Part shown: positions 9,191 through 18,845 of the stretch, one piece after another
Layout: the number at the start of each line of letters is the position of its first letter
Position numbering within the stretch: position 1 is the stretch's first letter
Assembly (NCBI GenBank): GCA_900542505.1
Contig: UQNV01000004.1
Span: 1-64,000 of the forward strand
Length of the DNA stretch: 64,000 bases
Reading direction: 5' to 3'
DNA from: an uncultured Alistipes sp.
Lineage (GTDB): Bacteria > Bacteroidota > Bacteroidia > Bacteroidales > Rikenellaceae
Notes under the pieces: generated by a model
Told to the model about the DNA's origin: nothing
The model's input: only the letters and a program-made list of their open reading frames with translations
The model's database searches: none
Made by a program: the position numbers and the translations under genes

Positions 9191-11518
9191 ATGAACAGAC
9201 TGACTATTCTTCTGTCGTGTTGCCTTTTTTTGGCATCGTGTGCCGGAGGTTCCCGGATCTATGACCTGATTCCCTATCCCAATTCGCTTGAGCCCCGTTC
9301 GGGCGAGTTCAACGCCGCAGGGGCGCCCTTCACCTGTGACCCGCAGCTCGATGAGGCGGCCCGCAACGCCGTCGGACGGTTCGCCGCACTGCTTGCTGCG
9401 ACCAGCGGCCAGCCGTCGGAGGTGAGCGAGGGGGCTTCCGCAAGGGAGGGTTTTCTCTTCGTCTATGATTCGCTTCAGCCGGCCGAAGGCTACGGCCTGG
9501 ACGTCGCGCGGCATCTGGTAACGGTGCGTGCTTCGTCGCAGCGCGGCGTGCTCTATGCCATCCAGACGATGAAGCAGCTGCTGCCCGTGGCCATCTACGG
9601 CGAAGGGCCGGCCGCCGAGACCATCGCGTGGACGATGCCCTGCGTCCGCATCGAGGATGCGCCCCGCTTCGCCTACCGCGGCCAGCACCTCGATGTCTCG
9701 CGCCACTTCTTCACGGCCGACGAGGTGAAGCGCGTCATCGACATCATGGCGCTCCACAAACTCAATACGCTGCACTGGCACCTGACCGACGACCAGGGCT
9801 GGCGCCTCGAAATCAAACGCTACCCCCGTCTGACGGAGGTGGGCTCCGTCCGCCACAAGACGATGGTCGGCAAGGAGTGGGGCACCTACGACAACTCCTC
9901 CCACGGCGGATACTACACGCAGGACGAGGTGCGTGACGTGGTGGCCTACGCCGCCGAGAACGGCATCACGGTGATTCCCGAAATCGACCTGCCGGGCCAC
10001 ATGCTCGCCGCACTGGCGGCCTATCCCGAGCTGGGCTGCACGGGCGGCCCCTACGAGGTGTGGGGCCGCTGGGGCGTGGCCGACGACGTGCTCTGTGCCG
10101 GCAACGACAAGACCTTCGAATTCCTTGAGGGGGTGCTCGAGGAGGTCATGGAACTCTTCCCCTCGGAGTACATCCACATCGGCGGCGACGAGTGCCCCAA
10201 GGTGCGCTGGGAGAAGTGTCCCAGGTGCCAGGCCCGCATCCGTGCGCTCGGACTCAAGGATGACGGCGAATTCAACGCCGAGCACTACCTCCAGAGCTAT
10301 GTGATGACGCGCGTCGAGCAGTTCCTTGCCGACCACGGCCGCCGCATCATCGGCTGGGACGAGATTCTCGAGGGCGAGCTTTCGCCCGGCGCGACGGTCA
10401 TGTCGTGGCGCGGTTCGGAGGGCGGCATCAAGGCTGCCAAAATGGGCCGCGACGTCATCATGACCCCCAACTCGCACTTCTACTTCGACTACTATCAGTC
10501 GCGCGATGTCGAGAACGAGCCGCTGGCCATCGGCGGCTACATCCCCGTGGAGCGCGTCTACGAATTCGACCCCTCGTTCGAGGGTCAGCTCACGCCCGAG
10601 GAGGCATCGCACATCCTGGGCGTGCAGGCCAACCTCTGGACCGAGTACATCCCCACCCTCGCGCAGCTCGAGTACATGCTGCTGCCGCGTGAGGCGGCCC
10701 TTGCCGAGGTGCAGTGGTGCCAGCCCGGAAACCGTTCATGGGAGCGCTTCCTGGGAAGTCTCTCGCATCTGACCGACATCTACCGTGCGCGGGGCTACAA
10801 CTTCGCCAAGAACGTCTTCGGCGTCAGCGCCACGACGGAGAACAACACCGAAAAGGGATGCGTCGAGGTGACCCTCTTCACGCAGGGCGACGCCCCGATT
10901 TATTACACGCTCGACGGCTCGGAGCCCACGACCGCGAGCACGCCTTACACCGCGCCGATTGAAATCCGTACGGGTTGCACGCTCAAGGCCATCGCCGTGC
11001 GCGACAACATCGAGGTGCGTCCCTACTCGCGTTTCTTTACGGCCAACAAGGCGCTCGCGCATCCCATCGTGCTCAACACGCAGCCGCGCGAGAAGTATGT
11101 CTACGGCGCACCCGAGACGCTCGTCGACGGCTTCGAAAGCGACTTCACCTACTCGAACGGCGACTGGGCCGGCTGGTTCGGCGACCCGATGGTCGTGACC
11201 ATCGACATGCAGGGCGCCTCGTACGGTTCGGTACGTCTCGGCACGCTCGTCCAGAAGGGCGAGGACATCTTCCCGCCGCTGAGCCTCAAGGCCTATGTCT
11301 CGGAGGATGGCGAAAACTTCACCGAGGCGGGGTCGCTCGACATCCCGATGGAGACGGCCGCCGACCCCGAAGGGTTGAAGAGCTACACGGTGACCTTCCC
11401 CGAAACGTCGGCCCGCTATCTGCGCGTCGAGGCCCAGACCGTACCCGAAATTCCGGCATGGCACGGAGCACACGGCAAGAAGGGCTACCTCTTCGTCGAT
11501 GAAATCGTAGTCGAATAA
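9191..11518 (+). CDS. GH20 beta-N-acetylhexosaminidase lipoprotein, long form
   Basis: The start at 9191 (MNRLTILLSC) gives 775 residues with a lipobox LASC (Cys17). A GH20b domain (about 25-150) precedes the catalytic barrel (about 155-510), which has HWHLTDDQGWRLEIK and the catalytic pair D333-E334 in HIGGDECPK; a substrate-binding Trp lies in QANLWTEYI. C-terminally there is a chitobiase C-terminal module (IYYTLDGSEPTTAS, about 565-610) and a discoidin-like domain to the end (FVDEIVVE). Substrate-assisted hydrolysis releases terminal beta-GlcNAc or GalNAc. The second GH20 starts 14 bp later, and a perfect consensus promoter precedes the pair. An operon for trimming exposed HexNAc is the natural reading. 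Confidence 0.95.
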   Translation: MNRLTILLSCCLFLASCAGGSRIYDLIPYPNSLEPRSGEFNAAGAPFTCDPQLDEAARNAVGRFAALLAATSGQPSEVSEGASAREGFLFVYDSLQPAEGYGLDVARHLVTVRASSQRGVLYAIQTMKQLLPVAIYGEGPAAETIAWTMPCVRIEDAPRFAYRGQHLDVSRHFFTADEVKRVIDIMALHKLNTLHWHLTDDQGWRLEIKRYPRLTEVGSVRHKTMVGKEWGTYDNSSHGGYYTQDEVRDVVAYAAENGITVIPEIDLPGHMLAALAAYPELGCTGGPYEVWGRWGVADDVLCAGNDKTFEFLEGVLEEVMELFPSEYIHIGGDECPKVRWEKCPRCQARIRALGLKDDGEFNAEHYLQSYVMTRVEQFLADHGRRIIGWDEILEGELSPGATVMSWRGSEGGIKAAKMGRDVIMTPNSHFYFDYYQSRDVENEPLAIGGYIPVERVYEFDPSFEGQLTPEEASHILGVQANLWTEYIPTLAQLEYMLLPREAALAEVQWCQPGNRSWERFLGSLSHLTDIYRARGYNFAKNVFGVSATTENNTEKGCVEVTLFTQGDAPIYYTLDGSEPTTASTPYTAPIEIRTGCTLKAIAVRDNIEVRPYSRFFTANKALAHPIVLNTQPREKYVYGAPETLVDGFESDFTYSNGDWAGWFGDPMVVTIDMQGASYGSVRLGTLVQKGEDIFPPLSLKAYVSEDGENFTEAGSLDIPMETAADPEGLKSYTVTFPETSARYLRVEAQTVPEIPAWHGAHGKKGYLFVDEIVVE

Positions 11519-11532
11519 CCTCACCCATACCC

Positions 11533-13569
11533 ATGAAACGACTTGCATTGCTGCTGGCCGCGCTCCTGACGGCTGCACTCCTGCCCGCATCGGGCCACCC
11601 CGTCATCCCGGCTCCGGCCTCGCTGAGCGAACAGCCCGGCGAGCTGCGCCTGAGCTCCGGCGCCGCCTTCTCCGTAACGGGCGCACAGGATGGCGGCGAA
11701 CTGTCCGAATACGTCGCATCGCTTCCCTTCGCTCTCCGCGAGGCGCCGAAGGGCGGCGTGCTCACCCTCCGCATCGGCTCCCGCAAGGTGACGTCCGACG
11801 AAGGCTACCTGCTCACGGTCGGCCCCAAGCGGCTTGCCGTCGAGGCCCGGACCGAAGCGGGCGCCTTCTATGCCCTGCAGACGCTGCTGCAGCTGGCCGA
11901 GGAGACGGCCCCGGGCCAGTGGCGCATCCCCTGCTGCACGGTGGAGGACGCTCCGCGCTATCCCTACCGCGGCATCATGCTCGACGTGAGCCGGAACTTC
12001 CAGTCCAAGGAGTTCATCCTCAAGCAGCTGGATGCAATGGCCCGCTTCAAGTTTAACCACCTGCACTTCCACCTGACCGACGGCGCGGGCTGGCGGCTCG
12101 AAATCGAGCGCTACCCCCGTCTGACGGAGTTTGCCGCATGGCGCCCCTACCGGACGTGGCTCGACTGGTGGTCGGCCGACCGCCACTACTGCGAGGCGTC
12201 GGACCCGCAGGCCCACGGCGGCTTCTACACGCGGGAGGACATCCGTGAAATCGTCGAACATGCCCGCCGGCTCCACATCACGGTGATTCCCGAAATCGAG
12301 ATGCCCGGCCACAGCGAGGAGGTGCTTGCGGCCTATCCCGAACTCTCGTGCGCCGGCAAGCCCTACGCCAATTCGGAGTTCTGCCCCGGCAACGAGCAGA
12401 CCTTCGAATTCCTCGAAGGGGTGCTGACCGAGGTCATGGAGCTCTTCCCCTCGGAATACATCCACATCGGCGGCGACGAGGCCGGCAAGGGGGCCTGGAA
12501 AACCTGCCCCAAGTGCCAGGCCCGCATGAAGGCCGAGGGAATTGCCGACGTCGAGGGGCTGCAGAGCTATCTGGTGCACCGCATCGAGCGCTTCCTGAAC
12601 GACCACGGACGCCGGCTGCTGGGCTGGGACGAGATTCTCGAGGGAGGGCTGGCCCCCAACGCGACGGTCATGTCGTGGCGCGGCGCCGAAGGGGGGCTGA
12701 AGGCCATCCGTGCGGGCCACGACGCCATCATGACCCCGGGCGAGTACTGCTACCTGGACTATGCGCAGGATGCACCCTTCACCCAGCCGCTCTCCATCGG
12801 CGGATATACGCCTCTGCGCAAGGTCTACTCCTTCGAGATGACCTTCCCCGAACTCTCGGCCGAGGAGCAGGCCCGCCTGCTGGGCGTGCAGGCCAACCTC
12901 TGGACCGAATACATCCCCACGCCCGAACATGTCGAGTATATGCTCTACCCCCGCGTGCTGGCCATTGCCGAGGCGGGCTGGAGCCTTCCCGAGCGGCGTG
13001 ACTACGACGACTTCCACCGCCGTGCGCTGGGCGCCGTCGAGTGGCTCCGCAATGCAGGCTACCACCCCTTCGAATTGCAGAAGGAGTACGGCGAGCGCCC
13101 CGAAAGCCTCGAGCCGAAGGAGCACCTGGCCCGTGGCAAGCGGGTGGAGTACCGCACACCGTGGAGCGACAAGTATCCCGCCGCCGGGGCTGCGACGCTT
13201 ACCGACGGCAACATCGGCGGCTGGACCTACGGTGACCGCCGCTGGCAGGGATTCCTCAATTCGGACATCGACGTGACGGTCGACCTGGAGCAGGAGCTTC
13301 CGGTCCATTACGTGGGTCTCACCTTCATGCAGTCGAAAGGCCCCTATGTCTGGGTTCCGGCCGAGGTGGAAATCTACGCCTCGCAGGACGGCGAGCACTT
13401 CGAGCATCTGACGACCGTACGCAACGACATCTCGGCCGAATGCGCCGACCTGCTCTTCAAGACCTATGCCTATACGGGGCAGACCAAGGCGCGTTATCTG
13501 CGCTGCGTAGCCCGCTCGAACGGCATCGCAGGCGGATGGCTCTTCCTCGACGAAATTGTCGTCCTCTGA
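11533..13569 (+). CDS. GH20 beta-N-acetylhexosaminidase, second gene
   Basis: This 678-residue protein has a cleavable-type signal peptide (MKRLALLLAALLTAALLPASG, no lipobox Cys), unlike its lipoprotein neighbour, so it is probably periplasmic. A GH20b domain (about 25-140) precedes the barrel, with HFHLTDGAGWRLEIE, the catalytic D315-E316 in HIGGDEAGKGAW, and QANLWTEYI. A C-terminal discoidin-like domain (about 530-678) ends in FLDEIVVL; the chitobiase C-terminal module of gene 1 is absent. The two GH20s therefore differ in location and accessory modules, which suggests non-redundant substrates or compartments. A terminator lies 130 bp downstream, ending this operon before the first SusC. 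Confidence 0.95.
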   Translation: MKRLALLLAALLTAALLPASGHPVIPAPASLSEQPGELRLSSGAAFSVTGAQDGGELSEYVASLPFALREAPKGGVLTLRIGSRKVTSDEGYLLTVGPKRLAVEARTEAGAFYALQTLLQLAEETAPGQWRIPCCTVEDAPRYPYRGIMLDVSRNFQSKEFILKQLDAMARFKFNHLHFHLTDGAGWRLEIERYPRLTEFAAWRPYRTWLDWWSADRHYCEASDPQAHGGFYTREDIREIVEHARRLHITVIPEIEMPGHSEEVLAAYPELSCAGKPYANSEFCPGNEQTFEFLEGVLTEVMELFPSEYIHIGGDEAGKGAWKTCPKCQARMKAEGIADVEGLQSYLVHRIERFLNDHGRRLLGWDEILEGGLAPNATVMSWRGAEGGLKAIRAGHDAIMTPGEYCYLDYAQDAPFTQPLSIGGYTPLRKVYSFEMTFPELSAEEQARLLGVQANLWTEYIPTPEHVEYMLYPRVLAIAEAGWSLPERRDYDDFHRRALGAVEWLRNAGYHPFELQKEYGERPESLEPKEHLARGKRVEYRTPWSDKYPAAGAATLTDGNIGGWTYGDRRWQGFLNSDIDVTVDLEQELPVHYVGLTFMQSKGPYVWVPAEVEIYASQDGEHFEHLTTVRNDISAECADLLFKTYAYTGQTKARYLRCVARSNGIAGGWLFLDEIVVL

Positions 13570-13991
13570 TTTGTTCGGCCGTTCTCATTCCGTTGCTCCG
13601 GTTGTCCGGCGGTTATCACGTATTTCGGTAATGAGTCCGGGTTGTATGATTGCCGATTTTGGATATTAGAGTTCAAATTCGGAATGTATTGGCCCCTTTG
13701 TAAAGCGTATTCCGGCATCCCGGAATACGCTTTGCTGTTGTCTGTATGCATATGTCGGGCTGATAATGGTTCTGAGAAGAGAGGGGCTCATTAAAAAAAA
13801 TTAAAAATAACGGGTTTGTAACATGTTTATAGGGAAATGGTTTGGCTTGAGTTGCTAATATGTTGAATTGCATCTTGTTTGTGCGGTTGTATGTGCTGCT
13901 GGTTCAGATTGTTGTCCGCCTGGTTTTCCAACAAGGGTTTGGTTTCTTTGTGAGCGAATTATACGATGATTTTTAAATATTATATTATTCG
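13570..13991. other. AT-rich intergenic region without a gene
   Basis: Between the GH20 operon and the SusC promoter there is no ORF with coding character. It holds one hairpin (13702-13733) and then strongly AT-rich DNA, including an A-tract near 13794-13808. The composition shift against the GC-rich genes is marked. Confidence 0.7.
13702..13733 (+). terminator. Terminator of the GH20 operon
   Basis: A perfect 14-bp stem (13702-13715 with 13720-13733) with a 4-base loop; the stem ends in TTT, followed by GCTGTTG, so the T-tract is weak. Confidence 0.65.
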
Positions 13992-14022
13992 TTTGCTTTA
14001 TATAAAAAATGATGTATCTTTG
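13992..14022 (+). promoter_or_regulatory. Promoter of glycan cassette 1
   Basis: TTTG (13992-13995), 19 bp, TATCTTTG (14015-14022): a full Bacteroidetes consensus. The implied transcript has a leader of about 200 nt before the SusC ATG at 14233. Long leaders of this kind precede many susC genes and can be targets of antisense RNA; no such RNA can be proved here. Confidence 0.8.
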
Positions 14023-14201
14023 TTAAGAAAATGTAAACTTGACTATTTGGATTTTTCAAAAAGAGAAGTCATTAGTTGATAGTTATAATATTGTGAAAGT
14101 ATTAACCTAAACCGGAGCCTATAGTAAAAATTCAACAATCCTCACCAAGTCATTGGGGTGATTCATTCCGGAATCCCCCGAAATCACCTAATTTTATTGT
14201 T

Positions 14202-14249
14202 ATGCTTATGTTTAATTTTAACGGTCTTAATTATGTTGAAATCAATTAA
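14202..14249 (+). CDS. Possible 15-codon leader peptide overlapping the susC start (cassette 1)
   Basis: ATG at 14202 (or 14208) to TAA at 14247 encodes MLMFNFNGLNYVEIN. It overlaps the first 17 bases of the susC gene (ATG 14233) in a different frame. The same ORF is present at the second susC, where the bases from the T before its ATG to the T of the susC ATG+1 codon are identical. Termination just after the susC start would allow translational coupling. Coding status is unproven; the conservation could instead reflect an RNA element. Confidence 0.35.
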   Translation: MLMFNFNGLNYVEIN

Positions 14250-17200
14250 GTCAATGCTCGCCGCGTTCTGTGCGATATTACTCGCCGGGACATTCGGTGC
14301 ATTCGCCCAGAACGGAGGCGGAACCTCCGTCCAGGGTATCGTCAAGGATGCAGTCGGCCCGATTGTCGGTGCGACGGTCATCACAAAGGACGGTATGTCG
14401 GGAACGACAACCTCCATGGACGGAAGCTTTACGCTTACCAAAGTCAAGGATGGAGACGTGATTGTCATCTCGTTCATCGGCTATCAGACTCAGGAGATTC
14501 CCTACGTCGGCCAGACGATGCTCGACGTGACGCTCCAGGAGGAGGCTACTGCCCTGAACGCCGTTGTAGTGACGGCCATGGGTATCAAGCGTGAGGAGAA
14601 AGCCCTGTCGTACAACGTACAGCAGGTGAAATCCGACGAAATCACGACGGTCAAGGATGCCAACTTCATGAACTCGCTGGTAGGTAAGGTGGCCGGTGTG
14701 ACCATCAATGCCGGTGCCGGTGGTGCCGGTACTTCGTCGCGTGTCATCATGCGTGGTATGAAGTCTCTGGAGAAGAGCAACGCCGCCCTCTACGTGATTG
14801 ACGGTATCCCGATGTACAACAACAGCTTCGGCGGCGACGCCGGCGGTACGATGACCGCCCAGGTCGGCTCGGAGAGCATCGCCGATATCAACCCCGAGGA
14901 CATCGAGTCCATCAACATGCTGACGGGCCCCTCGGCAGCCGCCCTCTACGGTTCGGATGCCGCCAACGGCGTGGTGCTCATCAACACCAAGCGCGGTGCC
15001 GAAGGCAAGACCACCGTCACGATTTCGAACACCACGATGTTCTCGAAGGCCTACATGCTGCCCGAGATGCAGAACCGCTATGGCACCAGCAACACGACCT
15101 TCAGCTGGGGTGACAAAATCAACGGCACGTTCGATGCCAAGGACTTCTTCAACACCGGAACGAACGTAATCAACTCGGTTTCGCTCTCGACCGGTACCCA
15201 GAAGAACCAGACCTACATCTCGGTATCGACGACCAACGCCGCCGACATCATCCCCGAGGCCGAGTACAACCGCTACAACTTCACGGCCCGCAACACCACC
15301 AAGTTCGCCAAGGACAAGCTGACCTTCGACTTCGGTGCAAGCTTCGTCATCCAGAACAACCAGAACCAGGTATCGCAGGGTAAGTACTACAACCCGCTGC
15401 CGGCCCTCTACCTCTTCCCGCGCGGCGACGACTTCGACGAAATCCGCCTCTACGAGCGCTGGGACCCCGTTCGCGGCTACATGGCTCAGTACTGGCCCTA
15501 CGGCGAGGGCGCTCACTCGCTCCAGAACCCCTACTGGATTCAGAACCGCATCATGCGTGAGACCACCAAGCGCCGCTACATGCTCAACGCCTCGCTCAAG
15601 TGGGACATCACCGACTGGCTCGACGTAACGGGCCGCGTACGCATCGACAACTCGGACTACCGCATCACCACGAAGTACTACGCTTCGACGCTGGAGACCT
15701 TCGCCGGCGAGAACGGCGGTCTGTCAGACGAGACGCAGCTCGACCGCACCTTCTACGGCGACGTGATGGCCAACATCAACAAGACGTGGGGCGACTGGTC
15801 GCTCAGCGCCCAGGTCGGTGCCTCGATTAACGACCAGCGCTACGAGCGTTCGGGCGACGCGGGCGACCTGAAGAAGACCAACCTCTTCACGAAGCTCAAC
15901 CTCAACACCGAGAACAAGTACAAGATTATGCAGAAGGGCTGGCACGACCAGACGCAGGCAATTTTCGCCAACGTCGAGGTGGGCTGGCGCTCGATGCTCT
16001 ACCTGACCGTCACGGGACGTAACGACTGGGCTTCGCAGCTGGCATACTCGGCCAACTCGTCGTTCTTCTATCCTTCGGTAGGTCTCTCGGCCGTCGTTTC
16101 GAACATGTTCAACGCTCCGAAGTGGCTCTCGTTCCTGAAGGTACGCGCATCCTACTCGCAGGTGGCATCGGCCTTCGCCCGCTATCTGTCGAACCCGAGC
16201 TACACCTACAACGAGCAGTCGCACGGCTGGAGCGCCCCGACCACCTACCCGAATACGGACCTGCAGCCTGAAATGACCAAGTCGTGGGAGGTCGGTGTGA
16301 ACGCACGCTTCATCAACAAGTTCAACCTCGACATCACCTACTACCGTTCGAACACCTACGACCAGACGATTTACATGCCGCTGGCCTCGTCGACCGGTTA
16401 CCAGAACTACGCCGCCCAGACGGGTAACATCCAGAACCAGGGTATCGAGCTCTCGGTCGGCTACAACAACAAGTGGGGTGACTTCCGTTGGGCTACCAAC
16501 TTCACCTACTCGTTCAACGAAAACAAGATTATCGAGCTGGCTCACGGTATGATCAACCCGCTCACCGGCGAGCAGGAGGACATGCTGGAGATTCGCAAGG
16601 ACTGGCTGGGCCAGACCGACGTGGCTCCGCGCGTCATTCTGCGTGAGGGCGGTTCGATGACCGACATCTACATCAACCACGAGATTGCACGCGACCTGAA
16701 CGGCAACGTGCTGATTGACCCCTCGACGGGCAAGCTCTCGATGACCGAAATCGAGCCCCAGAAGGTCGGCCAGCTCGCACCGAAGGGCAACCTCGGATGG
16801 AGCAACAACTTCTCCTACAAGGGCATTGACCTGGGTATTGTCTTCACGGCACGCCTCGGCGGCAAGGTTTACTCGGCAACGCAGGGTATCCTCGACTACT
16901 ACGGCGTATCGGAGGCTTCGGCCGCAGCCCGCGACCGCGGCGGCGTTCCGGTGAACTTCGGTTCGGTGGATGCCCAGACCTACTACCAGACCATCGCAAC
17001 GGCCGAGGGCGGTCACGGAGCATACTACCTCTACGACGCCACCAACGTCCGTCTGCAGGAGCTCTCGCTGAGCTACACGCTGCCCGCGAAGTGGTTCCGC
17101 AACAAGGCTCGTCTGAGCGTGGGCTTCGTAGCCAAGAACCTCTGGATGATTTACTGCAAGGCTCCGTTCGACCCCGAAATGTCGGCCGTTACGGGCAGCA

Positions 17201-17277
17201 ACTACTACCAGGGCGTCGACTACTTCATGCTCCCGAGCATGCGTAACCTCGGATTCAATGTCAAACTGCAATTCTAA
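14233..17277 (+). CDS. SusC/RagA-like TonB-dependent outer-membrane transporter, cassette 1
   Basis: From ATG 14233 the protein has 1014 residues; the start matches that of the second copy, where no upstream ATG exists. It has a signal peptide ending AFA-QN, a carboxypeptidase-regulatory-like domain (about 30-115: VQGIVKDAVGPIVGATV), a TonB-box region, the plug (about 120-240) with the SusC signature ALYVIDGIPM and GPSAAALYGSDAANGVVLINTK, and a 22-strand barrel ending in Phe (VKLQF). With SusD it imports oligosaccharides, using TonB energy. The first 110 mature residues are encoded by DNA identical to copy 2 (see repeat), while the plug and barrel diverge, so the two probably take different glycans. 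First gene of a five-gene operon. Confidence 0.95.
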   Translation: MLKSIKSMLAAFCAILLAGTFGAFAQNGGGTSVQGIVKDAVGPIVGATVITKDGMSGTTTSMDGSFTLTKVKDGDVIVISFIGYQTQEIPYVGQTMLDVTLQEEATALNAVVVTAMGIKREEKALSYNVQQVKSDEITTVKDANFMNSLVGKVAGVTINAGAGGAGTSSRVIMRGMKSLEKSNAALYVIDGIPMYNNSFGGDAGGTMTAQVGSESIADINPEDIESINMLTGPSAAALYGSDAANGVVLINTKRGAEGKTTVTISNTTMFSKAYMLPEMQNRYGTSNTTFSWGDKINGTFDAKDFFNTGTNVINSVSLSTGTQKNQTYISVSTTNAADIIPEAEYNRYNFTARNTTKFAKDKLTFDFGASFVIQNNQNQVSQGKYYNPLPALYLFPRGDDFDEIRLYERWDPVRGYMAQYWPYGEGAHSLQNPYWIQNRIMRETTKRRYMLNASLKWDITDWLDVTGRVRIDNSDYRITTKYYASTLETFAGENGGLSDETQLDRTFYGDVMANINKTWGDWSLSAQVGASINDQRYERSGDAGDLKKTNLFTKLNLNTENKYKIMQKGWHDQTQAIFANVEVGWRSMLYLTVTGRNDWASQLAYSANSSFFYPSVGLSAVVSNMFNAPKWLSFLKVRASYSQVASAFARYLSNPSYTYNEQSHGWSAPTTYPNTDLQPEMTKSWEVGVNARFINKFNLDITYYRSNTYDQTIYMPLASSTGYQNYAAQTGNIQNQGIELSVGYNNKWGDFRWATNFTYSFNENKIIELAHGMINPLTGEQEDMLEIRKDWLGQTDVAPRVILREGGSMTDIYINHEIARDLNGNVLIDPSTGKLSMTEIEPQKVGQLAPKGNLGWSNNFSYKGIDLGIVFTARLGGKVYSATQGILDYYGVSEASAAARDRGGVPVNFGSVDAQTYYQTIATAEGGHGAYYLYDATNVRLQELSLSYTLPAKWFRNKARLSVGFVAKNLWMIYCKAPFDPEMSAVTGSNYYQGVDYFMLPSMRNLGFNVKLQF
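14293..14627 (+). repeat. 335-bp perfect direct repeat, copy 1
   Basis: Identical base for base to 24634-24968, in the same orientation, including every synonymous site. It covers the end of the susC signal peptide and the carboxypeptidase-regulatory-like domain up to the start of the plug. Flanking susC sequence on both sides differs. Confidence 0.95.
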
Positions 17278-17291
17278 ACCCGCACGGACCT

Positions 17292-18821
17292 ATGAAAAAA
17301 ATAGCTAAATACGCATTCCTCACGCTCATGTCCGGCTGGCTGGCCGCCGGTTGTACGAGCAACTTCGAGGAGTACAACACCGACCCGTATGCCCCGCAGG
17401 AGGCCGACCCGAACATGCTGCTCCCGACGATGGTCGAGGCGCTGATGTATGTTCAGCAGAACGACTCTCAGATGGTCGACCAGATGGTGGGTGCCCTGGG
17501 CGGCTACCTCACCTGCTCGAACCGCTGGGGCGGCATGAACTTCGATACGTTCAACCCCTCGGCCGACTGGAACCAGCAGGCCTATAACCTGATTTTCCAG
17601 GACATCTACCCCAACCTCTTCAAGATTTCGGAGTTCTCGCAGGAGTCCGGACACTGGTGGGCAATCGCCAACATCGTCCGTGCCGCCGCGATGATTCGCG
17701 TGACGGATACCTACGGCCCGATTCCCTACAGCCAGGTCAAGGACGGTCTGATGTATGTACCCTACGACTCGCACGAGGAGGTCTACACGAACATCTTCAA
17801 CGACCTGCAGAATGCGGCCAAGACGCTCTCGGACTACGCAACGCAGTATCCCTCGTCGAAGCCCTTCACCAACGACGCCATCTACGGCGGTGACTACGCC
17901 GCATGGGCACGTCTGGCCAACTCGCTCTCGCTGCGCGTCGCCATGCGTACGGGCAACGAGGAGGGTGTGAAGACCGCCATCGCCAACCAGGTGGGTCTGA
18001 TTACGACCAACGCCCAGAACGCCATGGTGAACCCCGGCGTACAGGGCAACCCCTATCAGCTGGCATCGGCATCGTGGGGTGACCTGCGCGTCAGCTCGTC
18101 GATTACCGACTACATGAACGGCTACAAGGACCCGCGCCGTGCCGCCTACTTCACCAAATGCTCCTTCCCCGGCTATACCGACCAGTACATCGGCATGCGT
18201 TCGGGCGAGGCTCAGTTCGACAAGGCAGCCGTCTCCAGCTACTCGCTTCCCAACCTGACGGCAGCCTCCTACCTGCCCTACTTCGTGGCAGCCGAGACGC
18301 AGTTCCTGCTGGCCGAGGCAGCGCTGAAGGGGTGGACTTCGGGTGATGCGAAGAGCTACTACGAGGCCGGCATCCGCCTTTCGATGGAGCAGAACGGAGT
18401 CTCGGGCGACGATGTAACGAACTACATTGCCGACACTGAGAGCACCCCGGCCGACCACACGGGCGACCCGCGCGGCGCAACGTACAACTACGACCGTGCA
18501 ACCACCGTGAAGATTGCCTGGGACGCCGAGACGACCACCGAGAAGCACCTCGAGCAGATTATCACGCAGAAGTGGATTGCCAACTATCCGATGGGCATCG
18601 AGGCATGGGCCGAGTACCGCCGTACGGGCTATCCCGAGCTGGCTCCCTCCATCGACAACCTGAGCACGGACGGTGTGGATACCCGCCGCGGCGCACGTCG
18701 TCTGGTTTACCCCATCTCGGAGCGTGACTACAATACGACGAACTATCAGAACGCCGTAGCCAACCTCCTCGGAGGTCAGGACACGCAGGCCAAGGACCTC
18801 TTCTGGGCCAAGAAAGACTAA
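17292..18821 (+). CDS. SusD/RagB-like glycan-binding lipoprotein, cassette 1
   Basis: This 509-residue protein starts 14 bp after susC and has a lipobox (LAAGC, about Cys21), so it is an outer-membrane surface lipoprotein. N-terminal TSNFEEYNTDPYAPQ and C-terminal AWAEYRRTGYPEL are hallmarks of the SusD-like family; the alpha-helical TPR-type scaffold lies between (for example ITDTYGPIPYSQV-like RVTDTYGPIPYSQVKDG). It caps the SusC barrel and captures the oligosaccharide. It aligns along its length with the cassette-2 protein but is clearly diverged, which again suggests different ligands. Confidence 0.95.
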   Translation: MKKIAKYAFLTLMSGWLAAGCTSNFEEYNTDPYAPQEADPNMLLPTMVEALMYVQQNDSQMVDQMVGALGGYLTCSNRWGGMNFDTFNPSADWNQQAYNLIFQDIYPNLFKISEFSQESGHWWAIANIVRAAAMIRVTDTYGPIPYSQVKDGLMYVPYDSHEEVYTNIFNDLQNAAKTLSDYATQYPSSKPFTNDAIYGGDYAAWARLANSLSLRVAMRTGNEEGVKTAIANQVGLITTNAQNAMVNPGVQGNPYQLASASWGDLRVSSSITDYMNGYKDPRRAAYFTKCSFPGYTDQYIGMRSGEAQFDKAAVSSYSLPNLTAASYLPYFVAAETQFLLAEAALKGWTSGDAKSYYEAGIRLSMEQNGVSGDDVTNYIADTESTPADHTGDPRGATYNYDRATTVKIAWDAETTTEKHLEQIITQKWIANYPMGIEAWAEYRRTGYPELAPSIDNLSTDGVDTRRGARRLVYPISERDYNTTNYQNAVANLLGGQDTQAKDLFWAKKD

Positions 18822-18845
18822 TCACCCTCAAAACAAACTGAAACC

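Noticed and set aside
14158-14232. Upstream start for the first SusC (25 extra residues)
   Set aside because: The extension is absent in the second copy, where the frame has no upstream ATG, and it would add a second hydrophobic stretch before a good signal peptide.
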